The notes beneath the pieces were generated by a model, which did not search any database, was not told where the DNA came from, and worked only from the letters and a program-made list of their open reading frames with translations. From Rickettsiales bacterium (GTDB lineage Bacteria; Pseudomonadota; Alphaproteobacteria; Rickettsiales; Deianiraeaceae): a stretch of 6,941 nucleotides of DNA. The position numbers were made by a program, and so were the translations under genes. Positions 6,216-6,941 of this stretch are shown piece by piece (the first letter of the stretch is position 1; every line of letters starts with the position of its first letter). The DNA is taken from positions 1 to 6,941 of the forward strand of contig CANKQN010000051.1 in assembly GCA_947485035.1 (NCBI GenBank), given 5' to 3'.

Positions 6216-6941
6216 TTATATCAATTCCTCATTGGTGGAATCTTCAATTAACGGGGTAATTTCAAGATTTTTTGAATCGGAAATTTTGGAATCAAGTTTG
6301 GAAAGCGATAGCATTTCTTTGAACTGACTTTCAAGGTTGCCACGCCCTTCAGTTAGCTGTTTTTTTGCAGTTTCAAAAGATTTCGTTGCGTTTTCAAGAC
6401 CTTTTCCAACGCCGTCTAAACTTCCAACGAAGCCTTGGAATTTGTCATACATAAGTTTTGCTCGTTCAACAATTTTTTGAGTATTCTTATTTTGCATATC
6501 AATTTCCCAAAGATACTTTATGGTTTGAATCATTGCAAGTAGTGTTGAAGGGCAGACAAGTGCAATTCGTTTTGCCCAAGCTTTTTGGTATAAATCTGGT
6601 TCTTCGTGAACGGCTAAAAAGTAAGCTGATTCAATTGGAATGAACATCATGGTGAAGTCGGGTGCGTTAAGTTTTGCATTATCGTGATATTTCTTACCTG
6701 CAAGCCCAGTAATGTGTGCATTAATTGAACCCAAAAAGCCTTTGATTTCATCGCGATTTTCCGTTGCACAAAAGCGTTCGTAGTGTGTGAGCGAAACTTT
6801 GGAATCAAGAACGATATGCTTTTTATTTGGAAGATGAATTATGAAATCGGGTTGTTGAAGCTTTCCTTGTTCGTCGCGTAAATCCATGCCTTTGCCTTGC
6901 TCGGTGTATTCTTTTCCTTCAGTAAAACCGACAGATTCCAA
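6216..6941 (-). CDS. rmuC: DNA recombination protein RmuC, 5'-partial
   Basis: The RmuC family has a coiled-coil N-terminus and a PD-(D/E)XK-like nuclease core, and is linked to limiting DNA inversions and rearrangements; its biochemical role is not well settled. The visible 241 residues are the core and C-terminus. The first codon at the window edge is TTG inside the gene, not a start, because ESVGFTEGKEY matches the middle of the family. Probably 150-200 or more N-terminal residues, including the coiled coil, lie beyond the right edge. Key visible parts are PDFIIHLP (31-38) and HIVLDSKVSLTHYERF (42-57), which give the PD...DxK acidic/Lys signature (D32, D46, K48). FTMMFIPIESAYFLA (96-110), ALVCPSTLLAMIQTIKYLW (127-145) and the closing SFETAKKQLTEGRGNLESQ (188-206) follow. 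The tail after about 207 is variable and acidic. It is convergent with the portal gene and ends at TAA, 21 bases before the palindromic element. Confidence 0.94.
   Translation of the reverse strand: MESVGFTEGKEYTEQGKGMDLRDEQGKLQQPDFIIHLPNKKHIVLDSKVSLTHYERFCATENRDEIKGFLGSINAHITGLAGKKYHDNAKLNAPDFTMMFIPIESAYFLAVHEEPDLYQKAWAKRIALVCPSTLLAMIQTIKYLWEIDMQNKNTQKIVERAKLMYDKFQGFVGSLDGVGKGLENATKSFETAKKQLTEGRGNLESQFKEMLSLSKLDSKISDSKNLEITPLIEDSTNEELI

Noticed and set aside
6142..6327. 61-codon + frame across the palindromic element
   Set aside because: It begins with TTG and no ribosome-binding site, and most of it is antisense to rmuC; it is a by-product of the palindrome.
1..6941. CRISPR array, tRNA or rRNA gene, insertion sequence, toxin-antitoxin or defence genes
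   Set aside because: No regularly spaced repeats, cloverleaf-like segments, transposase motifs or small gene pairs were seen, and coding genes fill nearly the whole window.

Overview
This AT-rich window most likely comes from an alphaproteobacterium with a low-GC genome, possibly an endosymbiont-type lineage such as the Rickettsiales or Holosporales. The exact order cannot be fixed from the sequence alone. Three things support this: the TrmD N-terminus has the alphaproteobacterial FPGTLG..L pattern, the aconitase is AcnA-type, and the phage-like portal protein resembles the portal of the alphaproteobacterial gene transfer agent (GTA).

Layout. (1) Positions 1-1975, + strand: the C-terminal two thirds of aconitase A, cut by the left edge. 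It carries an unusual cysteine-rich tail and ends at a clear intrinsic terminator. (2) Positions 2023-4974, - strand: a compact three-gene run read right to left. It holds an LPP20-like lipoprotein, trmD (tRNA m1G37 methyltransferase) and mnmE (tRNA wobble-uridine GTPase). The gaps are 31 and 2 bases, so the run is probably one operon with trmD and mnmE translationally coupled. (3) Positions 5036-6130, + strand: a solitary GTA/HK97-type portal gene, divergent from the lipoprotein and lacking the usual C-terminal end. (4) Positions 6131-6215: a G/C-tract palindromic intergenic stretch between two convergent genes. (5) Positions 6216-6941, - strand: the C-terminal part of rmuC, cut by the right edge.

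Functions. Most of the window is housekeeping: the TCA cycle (acnA), tRNA anticodon-loop modification at positions 37 and 34 (trmD, mnmE) and genome maintenance (rmuC). The two accessory-looking genes are the lipoprotein and the lone portal gene. The portal has no terminase, prohead protease or capsid gene beside it here, which fits GTA genes scattered singly around a chromosome. There is no sign of CRISPR, tRNA/rRNA genes, insertion sequences or a defence island. The largest gap between genes is 85 bases. I see no clear novel multi-gene system. The best leads are the cysteine-rich aconitase tail, the truncated orphan portal and the unusual motif changes in MnmE.
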